Both the position numbers and the translations under genes were made by a program. Shown in pieces: positions 1 through 12,842 of a stretch of 64,000 bases of DNA. Position 1 is the stretch's first letter. Each line of letters begins with the position of its first letter. This DNA is from Dermanyssus gallinae. Its lineage: Eukaryota; Arthropoda; Arachnida; Mesostigmata; Dermanyssidae. The stretch spans positions 117,001 to 181,000 of the forward strand of contig QVRM01002481.1 of NCBI GenBank assembly GCA_003439945.1. Reading direction: 5' to 3'. The notes beneath the pieces were generated by a model that saw only the letters and a program-made list of their open reading frames with translations, searched no databases and was not told the origin of the DNA.

Positions 1-164
1 CGGGAATGAGGGTGGGGGACGGGGACACGACTGGTTTTTGGTGGGTTGGAATCCCACACTACCGGCCCGCACTTGCAGGGAGCTCCCTTGCTGCGGTGCC
101 CGCGTGTGCAACCGCATTTTCCAGTTAGTCCTTTAAAAAAAAGTTATAATATTAATAATAATAA

Positions 165-885
165 TCATATTTTTTTTTGGGAACAAGGGTTTATTTTATC
201 AATATGTACATGTATCACAATTATCAATATATTACTTATATAATATCTACAATATTGCTTATATTATTCTTATGGCTTGAGTGTCGGTGACCACTCAACA
301 TCATCTTGGCGTTGCCTCTCTGTAATTCTAATGACACTCTCTGTCGGAGGAAAGCGGTCGATTTTGGCTCCGCTGTGGCCTCGAAGAGCTTCTCCCCAAG
401 CTCCTTTGTCAGTTTGAGTGCATCCTTGCCCCAAACGTCAGATGACTCGAGGCCGAACACCATTACAACGTGGTCCTCAAGGAGATGCGCGTATAGGCGC
501 CGTTTGTGCATCTCCCGTTGGTGGATAATGTTGCCGACGCCCGCGTTGGCTAGTGCACGATAGCCGAGAGCGTACGTGTCGGAGACGGTGACGTCCCATG
601 CCAGCGGCCGATTGTAGTCCCAGTCTCGGCTGGTAAGGCCGTCCGGTCGACGCTTGTCGTCGCTCTGTAGTCCACCAGGCTCCAGTGTGACGCGGTAGCC
701 GGCTTGTCTGAAAGCGCGCCCGAGGATGTCATTTATGGCATCGTGGCGGCCCTGCGTAAGCCCAGCCAGCTTAGTGCAACTAAGTCGGTGCAGGCCACGT
801 TCATCCACCGTTCCACCACACGGGCATGCCTCTGTCTCAAACATGGCAATGCCAAGTCTGAAGCCACTGGCGGCACGGAAGTGGT
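165..885 (-). pseudogene. RLE-type LINE (family R), 5'-truncated C-terminal fragment
   Basis: The minus strand is open from about 884 to the stop at 236. The reading contains a zinc knuckle (C7, C9, H19, C23, then R33-H34, counting from the Met at 844). It also has the restriction-like endonuclease signature: RPD at residues 66-68 and the D of WDVTV at residue 84. This is the DNA-nicking end of R2/R4/CRE-group LINEs. RT and N-terminus are absent, so the copy is dead. A TAA tract lies on each side (about 150-164 and 887-1085). The 3' tail (188-259) recurs inverted at 2022-2093. I am confident of the endonuclease class; the exact clade is uncertain. Confidence 0.8.
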
Positions 886-886
886 C

Positions 887-1743
<857 letters not shown>

Positions 1744-1744
1744 G

Positions 1745-1809
<65 letters not shown>

Positions 1810-1830
1810 CATTATTATTATCATTATTAT
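1744..1830. repeat. (ATT)n microsatellite
   Basis: ATT repeated for about 85 bp with a few ATC units at the right end. Confidence 0.95.
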
Positions 1831-1974
1831 TATATACATGTTGTTATTGGCGCCAAGGAGTGCGGACGTGTGCATATGGAGCTCCGAGAAAAGACACCCA
1901 TCCGTTAGTGTGCAGGACGGTAAACCCAGCAAGTGACATACCAGAGTGATGAGTGTAACTCAGTGATCATTTTA

Positions 1975-2092
1975 CATACAGCATACAGCAATATTTTTCA
2001 GCATTTTACATACAGATATACAGCAATATTGTAGATATTATATAAGTAATATATTGATAATTGTGATACATGTACATATTGATAAAATAAAC

Positions 2093-2093
<1 letters not shown>
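1975..2093 (+). mobile_element. 3' tail of a LINE, inverted copy of the tail at 188-259
   Basis: Bases 2022-2093 are a perfect reverse complement of 188-259 (72 bp), which is the 3' tail of the minus-strand RLE fragment. The tail contains AATAAA and runs straight into an (ATT)n tract. No coding part was identified directly upstream. Confidence 0.6.

Positions 2094-2171
<78 letters not shown>
2094..2171. repeat. (ATT)n microsatellite
   Basis: About 78 bp of ATT between two oppositely oriented family R pieces. Confidence 0.95.
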
Positions 2172-2432
2172 GTTTATTACATGTTAAACAATGTTACAGT
2201 TGTGAGGTCTGAACGTTTTATTGCAAAGTTTTTTAAATAATTAGTTCACTCTATGGCGCCTAAAATGGATGCCGCGTTCCCTCTGCAAACGGCCAAGGAC
2301 AACGCTTGCCTCAGGAATTGACCCTCTCTTCGGTCGTTCGTGACCTCCTGAATTCGCTTACTTAAGTCTTTGAGAAATGCTTCGGTTCCCTTGCTGATTG
2401 GTTCTAGTGTCTCCATGGCGATAGGCTTAGTT
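2172..2432 (-). pseudogene. Family R C-terminal tail fragment
   Basis: Read on the minus strand, 2430 to the stop at 2246 gives about 60 residues. They match the C-terminus encoded at 46340-46522 (IAMETL...PISKG, KRIQEV, EGQFLRQALS, AVCRG). The downstream untranslated part is shared with 46523-46590 and 46860-46935. The fragment is flanked by ATT/TAA repeats on both sides (2094-2171 and 2433-2457). Confidence 0.75.
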
Positions 2433-2457
2433 TAATAATAATAATAATAATAATAAT

Positions 2458-4909
2458 ACATTTTATTTTTTGTAACTACAGTCAGGCAGTACAGAAGCTG
2501 TATACTTTCGAGTGTATTTGCAAGTTCTCATGAATAAAGCTATGTGTTTCATTCACGCATTCATATTTGCCAGCTGGTAAATGTACAGATTAAACTCCTC
2601 ATACATATGCTCGTACATCAGTTCCCCCAGGAAAATCATTCTTGTGTTGCCACGCTAAACCTCTAAGACGATGAGCTGCCTCAGAAATAATAATAATCGG
2701 CTATTGCTTCATGCATGTTCTTCAGCGTTCTTCTAAGAGTTGGCGCCAAAAGACATATACGCTAACAGGTACTACAAAGGCCACACATTAATATATAGTA
2801 ATAAGTATAGTATGTTGGTTGAGTCTAATAATAATAATCTAGTGTTTTAATGATGAGTGATAACATTGATGACTAATTCCCACTGGATACCTGACACGTC
2901 GAATGCTGACAACAGGAAATATGACATTGACTTCTTGCTACAGCAGTGCACCGATCCAGTACGCGACCCGAAAAGGTGTCAATTGAGATGAGAGATTGCA
3001 CTGACTGGCAACAACGAGATTTATAAGACCGTTTGAATTTCACTGCTTATTTACCAATCCTCTTTTTAGGTTACCGGCGATAAAGGACGATCTTTGAGAA
3101 AAGCGTAAACAAATGTGTAATTATTCATTCTTCATCTTACAGTGCATTCTTCTTGGATAAGTAGATGGTTCTCACGTCGACAACATAAGCCGAAAATTCC
3201 GATAACCGATAACATAGCATACACAAGGTACAATGCTATGTTATCGATTATCGAAATATCGAAAGCATCTTTCATTCACTGAACTCAGGAATTCCTACTA
3301 CCCAAACCAATCATAATGACGGCATCTTGCTGATCTGTACTAAAATGCACCGTATACTATGATTTTATTTAGAAATTGGTATTTATATACATGATAGATG
3401 ATGAACTCAACATGATGACAAAAAGCGACATGATCATATAACCCTGACACGCTTAGGGAAGTTGGTACAGACGTGCAACTACAACTAATCAAAGGGAATA
3501 ATGCTAGTACAAATCGCTAAAAAAGTGACCACCTCCACTGAGAACTCAATGAACATCTAGCACACCTTTCGGATTCGCCGGTTTTGTGATTTGCCATTGT
3601 TACTGTTGATTTGTTGTTGTTGTTGTTGTTGCTGTCGTTTTCGTTGTCGTTTCATATTGTCCGCTTGTATAGTAGTAGTAGTACATCGTAGTACGTAATG
3701 TCGCAGTTGTTCGCGCTACATACCGGTAACTCGTATTGGCTATTACACCAGTGATGTCTGTCGTCTTCATAGAGGACATCACGGACGTAATTGCCAATAC
3801 GAAAATCTACAGCTCATGGCCAGACACTTCTTCCGTGCGTTTGCGCGTTGTATCGAATATTCGCTATATAATTGGCGGCTTTCCGAATATTCGCTATTCT
3901 ATCTATGTTTGTGGTCTATTATTCTTTTTATGATAATGATCTTTACTAAGATGCTGGAAAGATGCCAAAAATAACGGCTAACAAATGACGATTTACGCAT
4001 CAAACGGTGAGTTAATTTGACTGTGACCAATGACAGTGGCCGCCCTTCCGCTTTGTGCTTTGGTCACTCATCCGTCGGTACGCCGAGGTGCTTGCTCTGT
4101 AGCTCTGTAACTCACAGTTGTTAAGTCACTGCGATGAGGATTTCATCGTCCCTCCAGCTCAGAGGGCAGATCAAGCTGGGCAAGGCGCCGGGATGACTGT
4201 GATGACACAGCTTTCTAACACAGCTCTGGATCTTATATGGTTTCTCCAAACAGAACACGAAACGGACGTAACAGAAGGAGGGGGCAACGAAGTTACAATA
4301 CAAGAAACAGAGCAGTTTGAAATTAACGTTCACAACAAGAAGATAGATGCGAAATTACTAGTTAAGACAGATATACATACACATAGCGTGAGGAAGCGAG
4401 AGAAAAAGAAAAAAGAAAGCAAATCTGAGTTAATTTAAGTGTTGAATATACAGGAAAAAGCTGTTGAAAGCACCGAAAACGTAACGCTGCCGAAAAACGG
4501 TGCCTATCGAGAGAGAGAGATCGACTGCTCTGATTGCTACATTTTAACTCGTTGTTTGGTATTGAAGAAGAAAGTAAATTTTGCATTTGTATTGGGCAGT
4601 TTTGCGTCTGTATTGTACCAAATAAAATTCCGCATTATCGCGTATTGGACAAAATATAATTTTGCGTCGCGATGACACGATGCGCGTGCATTATTAGACC
4701 GTGAAGAAATTAAAGAAGCAACGTTCTCGTGACTCCCTGAGAGGTAGGAAACTCATCATGGGCGGAAGGCATCCCATACTACTTAGCGGAAGGCCTCCCA
4801 TACTACTTAGCTGTGCCGTGTCATTGTGTGTTTCAGTTCTTTTCTGGTTGAGGATGGTTAGTATATCATACTCACGTCACATCATCATCGATGTTTATTT
4901 GTTTTACAG
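2458..4909 (+). other. Unit A DNA upstream of Rab exon 2 (intron 1 equivalent)
   Basis: Collinear with the intron 1 parts at 21.17-23.54 kb (B) and 56.5-58.9 kb (C). The LTR present in B (20761) and C (56108) is missing here: the sequence around 2598-2612 is the unfilled site. No exon 1-like sequence (P-loop GExxVGKS) was found from 1 to 4909. It contains a dispersed repeat (3950-4410), annotated separately. Confidence 0.6.
3950..4410 (+). repeat. Dispersed repeat D, copy 1 (unit A, intron 1)
   Basis: Shares ordered blocks with 12341-12842, 22390-22905, 57745-58262 and a short piece at 30822-30945. Recognisable blocks are ATGCCAA.A.TAACGGCTAA, GCTCTGTAACTCACAG and TTCTCCAAACAGAA. No coding potential or terminal repeats were recognised. 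Confidence 0.65.
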
Positions 4910-5100
4910 TTTGTTGCTTCGCTTTGCCGAGGACGTCTTTGACGAGCGATCCAGGTCGACAGTCGGCTATGATATCAAATCAAAGACAATTTCCGTCCAG
5001 GGTGAGACTGTCAAGCTGAATCTATGGGATACGGCTGGCTCGGAACGGTATCGCACGCTGACGGCTAACTTCTTCCGTGGAGCGCACGGCGCAGTGCTGG
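4910..5100 (+). CDS. Rab18-like GTPase, copy A, exon 2
   Basis: A 191-bp exon with an AG acceptor at 4908-4909 and a GTAAAT donor at 5101. It encodes LLLRF, switch I (STVGYDIKSKT), the ISVQGETVKL strand and the G3 box WDTAGSER, ending at FFRGAHGAVL. Order and spacing follow Rab18: LLLRF directly after the P-loop and xTISV after switch I. Rab18 regulates ER-lipid droplet and membrane traffic steps. G3 has Ser where nearly all Rabs have the catalytic Gln. Of the three copies this one keeps most of the usual Rab18 residues (D in switch I, R in SERYRTLT), so it is probably closest to the ancestor. A long (AT)n starts 20 bp past the donor. Confidence 0.85.
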
Positions 5101-5117
5101 GTAAATCCCTCTTAATC

Positions 5118-5120
<3 letters not shown>

Positions 5121-5188
<68 letters not shown>
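5121..5188. repeat. (AT)n microsatellite in intron 2 of copy A
   Basis: Uninterrupted AT dinucleotides beginning 20 bp after the 5' splice site. Confidence 0.97.
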
Positions 5189-5190
<2 letters not shown>

Positions 5191-5804
5191 TTTGTCCTTT
5201 TTAGATTTTTTTTAAACTTTAATCTAGTCCTATCAATGTATTCCTTGAAAAACTAGTTCATGCATTGGTTAATTACGTGAGAGGGCATACATGAGTCTAT
5301 ATCTACGCTTGCCGTTCGTTTGTTCGAAAGCTGTTGTGTTAGAAATAAGTCACTTTTGTTTTTCCGTCTAGTTATAGATGGCTAATCTGATTTTTTCTCT
5401 GCAAGGTGTAATCCACATGTGTTTCTCTCCCAGTTAGTCTCGAACGCCAATTAGCGACCGCAAAACGTTTGCGACATTGCTTAACACATTTTATGATCAA
5501 TGTAACGATATGTTGGCGCAGTCGTGGGTTTGATTCCTTAATAATAGTAAATTGATACTCCATTGATAACGAATAGATGCCGACGACTGGTTATTATTAT
5601 TTCAAATAATTGTATACTGTGTGAACATGCGCTAAAATTTTGTCGTACGTTGAATGCGCTCGCCCTGCAGACAGCCAAGTACATGATCCAAGTACATGAT
5701 CTGTCTCAATAGCTGTCGATCATCCATGATTACCTTCATGCGTCTTGTGGTATTTTAGGATTTTTTTATTAATTCAATCTTTTTAGTATGATTAGAATAA
5801 TAAT

Positions 5805-5807
<3 letters not shown>

Positions 5808-5879
<72 letters not shown>
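5808..5879. repeat. (AT)n microsatellite in intron 2 of copy A
   Basis: Pure AT dinucleotides about 85 bp before the exon 3 acceptor. The same position in B (about 24383-24410) and C (about 59783-59805) has shorter TA tracts. Confidence 0.97.
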
Positions 5880-5881
<2 letters not shown>

Positions 5882-5965
5882 CAATGCACATGCTGGATTC
5901 CAAGTGGCGTGTGAGTTAACGGTAACTTGCCTCTCTTTACGCTGTGTGTGCCCTGTTTTGTGCAG

Positions 5966-6213
5966 TTTATGATGTGGCAAATCGGGACTCGTTCCAAAAA
6001 TTGGATTCATGGCTAAACGAGTTGGAGAACTACTCGACGTATCCGAACGCGGTTCGAATGCTCGTCGGTAACAAAGTGGATCGAACCTTGGAACGACAAG
6101 TCTCCAAAGAGGAGGCTACTCACTACGCCCTAAAGCACAACATGTTCTTCGTCGAAACATCGGCTTGCACGTCAGAAAATGTCGAAGCCTGCTTTGAGAA
6201 ACTTGTGGCCGAG
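5966..6213 (+). CDS. Rab18-like GTPase, copy A, exon 3
   Basis: A 248-bp exon, acceptor TGCAG at 5961-5965 and donor GT at 6214. It completes V from the split codon (G from exon 2, TT here) and reads VYDVANRDSF, LDSWLNELE, MLVGNKVDR (G4 box, base recognition NKxD), then ETSA (G5 box) and CFEKLVAE. LDxWLNELExY and MLVGNK are characteristic of Rab18. No stop or frameshift. The frame extends past the donor into intron, so the conceptual C-terminus after EKLVAE should be discarded in favour of exon 4. Confidence 0.85.
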
Positions 6214-7374
6214 GTACACGTCGTATACGTTAAAAGCATGCTAATGATAGCAGCAGTGGCGTTAGTAATGGATGTCAGAGTTGATAATGCAATCATAAAT
6301 TCATAACAGTAACAATATTAGCGCTCGTGAATGCAACAGTTCACCGGACTTTCACGCAATTTCCGCCGACATGAATGCACTTTTCGCGGCATAAGATCCA
6401 ATCATAGAAGCAAACTTTCAAATCGCGTTTTTTTCGTATTTTATGTGAATTTACTTCTTTGCGTGTCTCAAACGTCTTCCACGCTCTTCTTCCGTATAAG
6501 GAGAAGAAGGAGGTCGTACAGAGCCTTGTTGGGAGCTGGTAGCACGCAATTAATCCCCGATTCCTTGAGAAAGTCATGCGTCTGGTGAGCGGGACGTTTA
6601 TATTGACACAGAAACTAACGCCTAGGGGCGTCGCTTTTACCCTGCTGCCTTGGGTTAATAGGCATAGTGAGGACTCTGTTCCTTCGAATATGGATTTAGT
6701 CGATCGAGAGAACCACTCAATGGCTATTGTAGAGCTTTATTCAACTTGTCATAAATATCAAAGCTCCACTCTTGGTAATGAAAATGGAAATGAGTACATT
6801 TCGACCGCTGGTTTTTCGTTTACGACGCAGGGTCCTCTCGTTGTTCCGGGAGCGCAACGCTCTCGTGCTTCCAGAACAACAGAGCTACAAAAAGGAATCA
6901 AAATATAGAATAATCCGTTTTTGGAAGTTAGCTGGATGCCCCATCTGCTAAAACCCTCATGAATTTTTGAGCCCACAATTCTGGCCACTTCGGACTCACA
7001 CTCATTAATTCTTTCATCCACCCAATGAGCCACTTTTTTACTGAGTTCAGGGCAAATATTATACAGCGACTGAGCTATATCCAGGTCAGGCGTAAAATCT
7101 CATACAGCGAATGGGCTATATCCAGGTCCAGCATCTGCTCTAGCAATTTACCGTTTGGGTTTTCCTCGATTGTTCTCTTATGTGGGGACGACGTTTTGGG
7201 AGGATGATACATCGTTATCAAAATACGGGGCATCGCCATGCCCAAAAAGCTGAGAACAAGTGACCTTAAATTATTTATAGATTTGCCCTTTTCGTGCTGA
7301 CACTCAGCCAACATTTAACGTCCACGGGACTGCTTTCGCACTGCTTCGTAAGATGGACCCCATAAATACAAATG

Positions 7375-7460
7375 TGCAATGGTGCAGCTCAAATCCGTGC
7401 ACCTATGTGTCTCCTATGGTCGCGAGGCGCACACGAATGCACCACGCCACCGGGATCGAC
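7375..7460 (-). repeat. tRNA-derived SINE (type 2), decayed copy in unit A
   Basis: Matches 25481-25560 and 61247-61322. In this copy the B-box core is damaged (CTCAAATCCG where the others read CTCGAACCCG). It occurs at the same place in all three units, so it was present before the units duplicated. Confidence 0.6.
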
Positions 7461-7896
7461 GCTAGATCTGCCCTGACGGACCTTGAAGCAATTACCACTA
7501 CTGCTGTGCCGAGAGGAGTCACGTAAGGGTAGAGGCTAATACGTGAAAGCCGCAGGTGTAAAAACCTTAAATACTGTTCTCACAAGGGCCACATCTTCCT
7601 TGACGTTTTTCTCGGAGTCAGGATTCAGACGTCCATAACAGAAACGTTGATGCTAGCGATACTCACTCACACTGGATGGGGATTTACTCCCAGTGGGCAA
7701 CTGAAGCTCTTGAAAACACGCGTTTGCTCAGAATCCACATTTGAGGGTGATAAAGCTTATGGAACGCATTGTGCTTTTCGTAAACGTCGTAAAAAAATTT
7801 CAGAAACATTAAGTCTTTCTACCCTGCAAATATGTATGGCTTCTTCCACGATACTTTTTCGGTGAATTCAGTGAGTAATTACGAGCTAATAATTAC

Positions 7897-7898
<2 letters not shown>

Positions 7899-7952
<54 letters not shown>
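7899..7952. repeat. (AT)n microsatellite
   Basis: AT dinucleotides in intron 3 of copy A. The equivalent tract in B received the mariner; in C it is an uninterrupted tract at 61670-61712. Confidence 0.95.
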
Positions 7953-7954
<2 letters not shown>

Positions 7955-8158
7955 TATGACACTTTAGGTCAAGCATAGTTTTAATAAATTAAAACGTTTT
8001 ACGATTCCATTTATAGAGCTATTTTCCCCGAAGCTAAAACTTACATAACTGTCCTTAAGGTACTACTCTGTGTATGCGTATATAATGTTGGCCGTGGTGT
8101 TTTCATTCCTGTATCCGCTGTGCGTAACTCTTGTTATCTTGTCTACTTTGTGTTGCAG

Positions 8159-8266
8159 ATTATTCACACACCTGATCCAGGGAATCAGTCCGAGGGGCCG
8201 AATATTCACCTAGGTAGTACTAACGACCAAAAATCTGAATCCAGCTCGTTCTGCGGTTGTTGCTGA
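8159..8266 (+). CDS. Rab18-like GTPase, copy A, exon 4 (C-terminus)
   Basis: The acceptor TTGCAG ends at 8158. The exon begins IIHTPDPGNQ, directly continuing EKLVAE of exon 3 as EKLVEKIIQTP does in Rab18, and encodes 35 residues ending FCGCC followed by TGA at 8264-8266. The terminal CC gives a standard double-cysteine geranylgeranylation signal. Copy A has two more residues (SE) before the Ser-rich segment than B and C. The C-terminal exon lies in a different frame from the long apparent open frame at this locus and is recognised only by splicing and by conservation in three units. Confidence 0.8.
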   Translation: MIHTPDPGNQSEGPNIHLGSTNDQKSESSSFCGCC

Positions 8267-9973
8267 CCTGCCAGGCACGCGTTCATAAACTGGTATGGCC
8301 AAGACGAGATGGTCGACTCTTATGAGGCAGACAATTCCACGACTGCTAAACTAATGCTTTTTCTGTTTGTGTCAGTGGACGGCCGTAGATTGAGGACGTA
8401 TGAGCTAAGAAGCTAACAAAGAGAGGCACTCTTCAACGGGCATCGTTCGTTGAGGGAGCATCTTATGGCGTGTATATATATGCAGCGTGGCTACACACGA
8501 ACGGTGCTGCCGTAAAGTAAATCTGCGGGTGACAGATGCACTTGGCGGTATGTGCCAGTGCCAAAGGAACAGCAGCTGCGATCAGCTCTCGGGAGGAATG
8601 GTTGTTAAGGTGTGATTGAAGAGAAGTTGAGGGTAATTTAATAGACGTCGTAGTTACACTACATGTTAGGTATCCTGAATATTAACGTCCGTGCGTGAGG
8701 AGCCAACTAAACCGACGCTGTGACCTCTGCTGAATCAATATTGTTATTACAATCAGTCAGTGTACGCCAGTAGCACTGACTAGATAGTGGATTTTTACTA
8801 CCTACGACCACCACAACGGTCATGGCTACTGAAAATTAAGCACACGTGATTTAAAAATAAACAATATCTATTTTAAAATACACGTTAACAATGTAAGCGT
8901 TTTTACTGTTACTGCTGCTGTTGCTATAATCTTGGGGGGGGGGGGGGGGAGTGGCTTTTCACGAGTGGTGTGTTACTGTTTTACTAATTCTTCTTCTAAT
9001 CAATACTAATTCTAAGCGTAAATAGTCCCCAGAGTAGCTGTTGTAGCATGCACACTTGGTAGATGCTGATTCGAAAGGTATTGGCCTTAGGACACCCTCG
9101 TACGTCGAAGAAGGTGGTCGATTCTTGAATACGTTTCCTGCCAAAAGTCCATGCGTCATTGCTGTACTCCTATATTGAGGCGTGACTGGAAAAGCCTTTG
9201 CAAAGCATCATCACGGATTGCAGGGAGTATAGCTTGTTGACGAAGGTGCTTAAATGGTAAGTGAAAAAATTGAACGTCAGATTACGCCACTGGTTAAAAG
9301 GTATTGCACTCTAAGCAACCGTGCAGATTTAACAGGTTTCTAGTTGCATAGCTATAACATAGGTTTATAGTCTAGCCCGTCTGGTCGTCCATACGCGGGA
9401 GGAAGCTTAGGGCGGCCGTATCACTTCACCATGGTAAACGGATATAGTAAGCGGGCTGATGCTTGTTTGTTCTCATAATATATTTTTACTTCTCGCACTA
9501 CTTACTTTACTACTCGTAATATATTTTTAGTCAATTGCTAAACGAGATTTTTGAAGTTCATTGTATTGGTGCTCCTTTGCTTACATAAAGACAGGGCATA
9601 CGCTTCTTCTGCTTACAGAAAGATCACACAAATCAATTACAGACTGCCGCTATAGGAGTGCTATGTTTATGATAAGTTGAAAAAGAACACACATATGGAT
9701 GGATTTATTATTATGACATGTACACCTAAGTACGCGTGTCACCTTTTTGTATTTGGGGCGTTTATAATGGCAGCATATATATTTATACATATATAGGCAG
9801 ACATGTTGGGTTATTTAGGGTTTCACCAACAGTCCTTGTGACAGCATGGTCGCCGACCCTCAGCGGTATCCTTTCTTATCTATTCTGAATGAGTATCGCT
9901 CAACAGCAGACGACACTTCGGTATATGACAATCATGATTAGCGCACTAGCCTCCTAAGTCACGTATATATAAA
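8267..9973 (+). other. 3' flank of Rab copy A, with the A/B similarity switch
   Basis: Non-coding DNA, collinear with 27576-30301 (B) and 62022-64000 (C). Up to about 8.85 kb it differs clearly from B (many substitutions per 100 bp). From about 8.9 kb it is almost identical to B (for example one difference in about 120 bp after 8955). A G-run of about 17 lies at 8934-8950. A possible polyadenylation AATAAA is at about 8863. Confidence 0.7.
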
Positions 9974-11858
9974 GATAAAAATTACTTTCAATCAATCATA
10001 TTTATTTCACTCAAATAGAGTATGTACAAAATAGTTCATGCTATTATTAAACATAAATACTTGTTGTTTTGCCGTTCCACCGAGAGAAGAAGTGTAAAGA
10101 TCTTCGTTGCAGTGCCGGACAATCAACCGCGTGGTACTTAGCGCGTTGCTGCGAGAAGAACCGACAAATACACTGAGTAATATAGTCTTCATGAAACTCC
10201 CTACGGGAGCATACGAGGTGATGGATCCCGTGTACGATGTACCTGGTATATACATGCCTTCATCGCAGGCCACCCCGGCCCACAACCAAGGAGACTTAAA
10301 GACGTCGAGCGTACTACCTCCGTCGCTGCTTCCGTGAATTTGCGTCGCCGCTCTCCCAAGATATGGTTAAGTGGCTCCGACAATGGCATACGCAGCCTAA
10401 GCCGAAGCATCTCCACCATCGGCGCACAGTCCGACAATACATACACGAAGCGGCTTCTCGCCTTGATTGAAAGGCAAAGTACTCGCTTCATGTATAGTGT
10501 GAAGCACTTTTCAAGCAAATTAAAATTAGCTTGACATAGGTGTTGCCACACTCTGTCTAAACTATACGCCAACTTTTTTGACAAATTTTATGGCAGAGTT
10601 TTTAACATAAACAAGCGCACTGCCGTACCGACGGACAGTCGCCGTACATCTCCGACCCTCCGTAGAGAGCTGCCAGTGCCGAGTTAACACTGTTCTCGAT
10701 GTGTGTAGTAAACGATGTTCCCCTGTAGTGAATCCGGAGACCCAAGTATGGGAAAGTTTACAAACTTCAATGGCCTTCCGTAGCAACGAATAACGTCGTT
10801 TGCAGCTAAACGCCCACCGCGACGAAACTTAATCGCCTTGGTTTTGCGTGAATTTATTTCTAGCCCTTTTTTCATGAGATACACCTCTACCATGGCGGTC
10901 ATGCGCGAGATGGCACCAATGTTACGATGAGCAACAACGATGTCATCAGCATACATCACTACCACGGCATGTTGAAACTCTTGAACTTGTATTGAACAAG
11001 GTCGGCCAGAAGCAGCGTGAACGGGATGCAGCTTAGTGGGTCCCCGTGAGGAGTCCCAACATTCTGCGTTAGCTCACGCACGCCGCTCCTTCCCTCGACC
11101 AACAGTGTATCATCGTCGAAAAAACTAGAAATTACTCGCAGAAGAGCTCCACCTATGCCAGTCTGTCTAAAACAATCGATCATAAGATCGCGTAGAGCCT
11201 TGTCAAAGGCCTTGACGCAGTCAATGAAGACTGCATACAGGTGACCGCCCGTTCTACTTCGGATTGCAAAACGTGGATGGCGTCGCGGGTCCCCATGCCT
11301 TTTCTAAATCCGAACTGCTCGGGAGGCAGAGCATGGTTTGCTACATTTGCAATCCTTTCAATAATCAGCTTACAGAATATTTTCTTGAGCGTTCGTTCCG
11401 ACGCCACTCCCCGGTACAGATTTGGGTCACTTCTATCGTCGCCGTGTTTACCCTTGAATAACAGAGAGTGTCTAGCAATGTGCCAAACTCTGGGCATTCG
11501 CCCTTCCTCCATAATTCTATTGAAGAAATCACAGAGGATCCCCTTCAAGAGCGGCTCCGATTGCACCCAATGCTCGTAGTAGATCCGATCTGGCCCACTA
11601 CTTTTCCATCCAGGAAGGGATTGGATAACTCGGCATAATTTCTTCTTCCTCAAAGGGAAGGTTTATTGTGTGCAGCCGAGTAGTTCTCTATGTTGGAGGT
11701 AACAAGTCCGTGTGAACCACTGCGGGGATCTCCGCGGCTTGAACTTTTTCCACTTAACTGCTCTCTGCACTACCCTTTCGAGAGTCCGACAGCAGACATC
11801 TACATTACTTCCGGCCAATGCACTCTCAATATCGACTGGAAGCGCGATAAAGATTACT
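9974..11858 (-). mobile_element. Family L2 LINE, decayed copy in unit A, with 13-bp TSD
   Basis: The inserted DNA is 9987-11845. The flanks GATAAAAATTACT (9974-9986) and GATAAAGATTACT (11846-11858) are the duplicated target. The unfilled site GATAAATATTACT is at 30302-30314 in unit B. On the minus strand it carries RT pieces in several frames: KSSGPDRIYYEHW, NLYRGVASERTLKKIF, PPEQFGFRKGMGTRDAIHVL, NVGTPHGDPLSC, VVMYADDIVVAHR, KFRRGGRLA. These match the intact copy at 39549-41558. Frameshifts and an internal deletion near the 5' end make it a pseudogene. The 3' tail is GATTGATTG-like. Confidence 0.88.
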
Positions 11859-12340
11859 ATAGTGCCTTAACGCAGTACAACAAGCCTCAGCGTGTAATGA
11901 AGTACGCTTAGTCGGCGACGGAGAGCTTCTTAGAATAGAATGTAGTAGTATGTTATTCATAGGGGTCTAAACTAAAGCTTCCGTCTAGGATAACAGTATC
12001 AAAGAAGTTCCCGTGTAAGCCCATAACTTAAAAATGAAGCCTTAGTTATATGACAGAGGAGATCGGTTTAGTACAAATATGCTTATTTCAATAAACAACT
12101 TCACGCTGTTTAGCAAGCAGAAAAATGCATCATTAGAGCGCCTCTCTGATCAAATAAAATTAGGTGGATACAATCGTTTTGGAGTATAATACATGTTACG
12201 GGAACTAGTTTGGCGTCTGCCTCCTTGTCTATTCATTACGCAAGGAGACCACTGATGGTCCCAGAGCAAGCACAGCTTTGGAATAAATAGGGTAATGACA
12301 AATATATTTTTTTATTTCAACTTCGCGAAATGTTTTTTGC

Positions 12341-12842
12341 TTCTATCGGCGTGTGTGTGGACGGTGCAGGGAAGAGGCCGGAAAGATGCCAACACTAACG
12401 GCTAACAAATGACGATTTACGCATCAAACGATAAGTCATTTTGACCAATGTCGGTGGCCACCCTTCCACCTCACGTAAACTGATACACGTCGTCGTCATC
12501 TAATTTAAAGGAATTCTGTGCTCTGGTGGCTCACCTGTCGGGGGTGATTGCTCTGTAGCTCTGTAACTAGCAGTTAAGTTACTGCTATGAGCATTTTGTC
12601 GTCTCTCGGGGACATGTCAAGCTGGGGATTGTGTCGGGATGACTGTGATAAGCGGCGGAGGAGATAAAGCTCTTGATATATGGTTTCTTCAAACAGAAAG
12701 ATAGAAATCGTGATAAAAAGAAAGAAGAACAACGAAGTTAATACATGAAACAGAGAAAATTGAAATTAACATTTACAGCAAGAAGGAAGATACGGAATTA
12801 CTAGTTAAGATAGATACATAGCGCGAGCGAGAGAAAGTATAA
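12341..12842 (+). repeat. Dispersed repeat D, copy 2 (unit A, 3' flank)
   Basis: Same ordered blocks as 3950-4410 and 22390-22905, starting CTTCTATCGGCGTGTGTG. It lies downstream of the gene, so repeat D occurs twice within unit A. Confidence 0.65.

Larger units (their letters stand above)
6214..8158 (+). other. Intron 3 of Rab18-like copy A
   Basis: A 1945-bp intron, GT at 6214 and TTGCAG ending at 8158. It is collinear with 24789-27473 (B, mariner removed) and 60184-61919 (C). It holds a decayed tRNA-derived SINE and an (AT)n tract. Short open frames here are not conserved between copies and are not called. Confidence 0.75.

Noticed and set aside
8959..9159. 66-codon minus-strand frame nearly identical at 28266-28466
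   Set aside because: Conservation is explained by the recent A/B identity of the whole flank; the C counterpart has no such frame and there is no recognisable domain.
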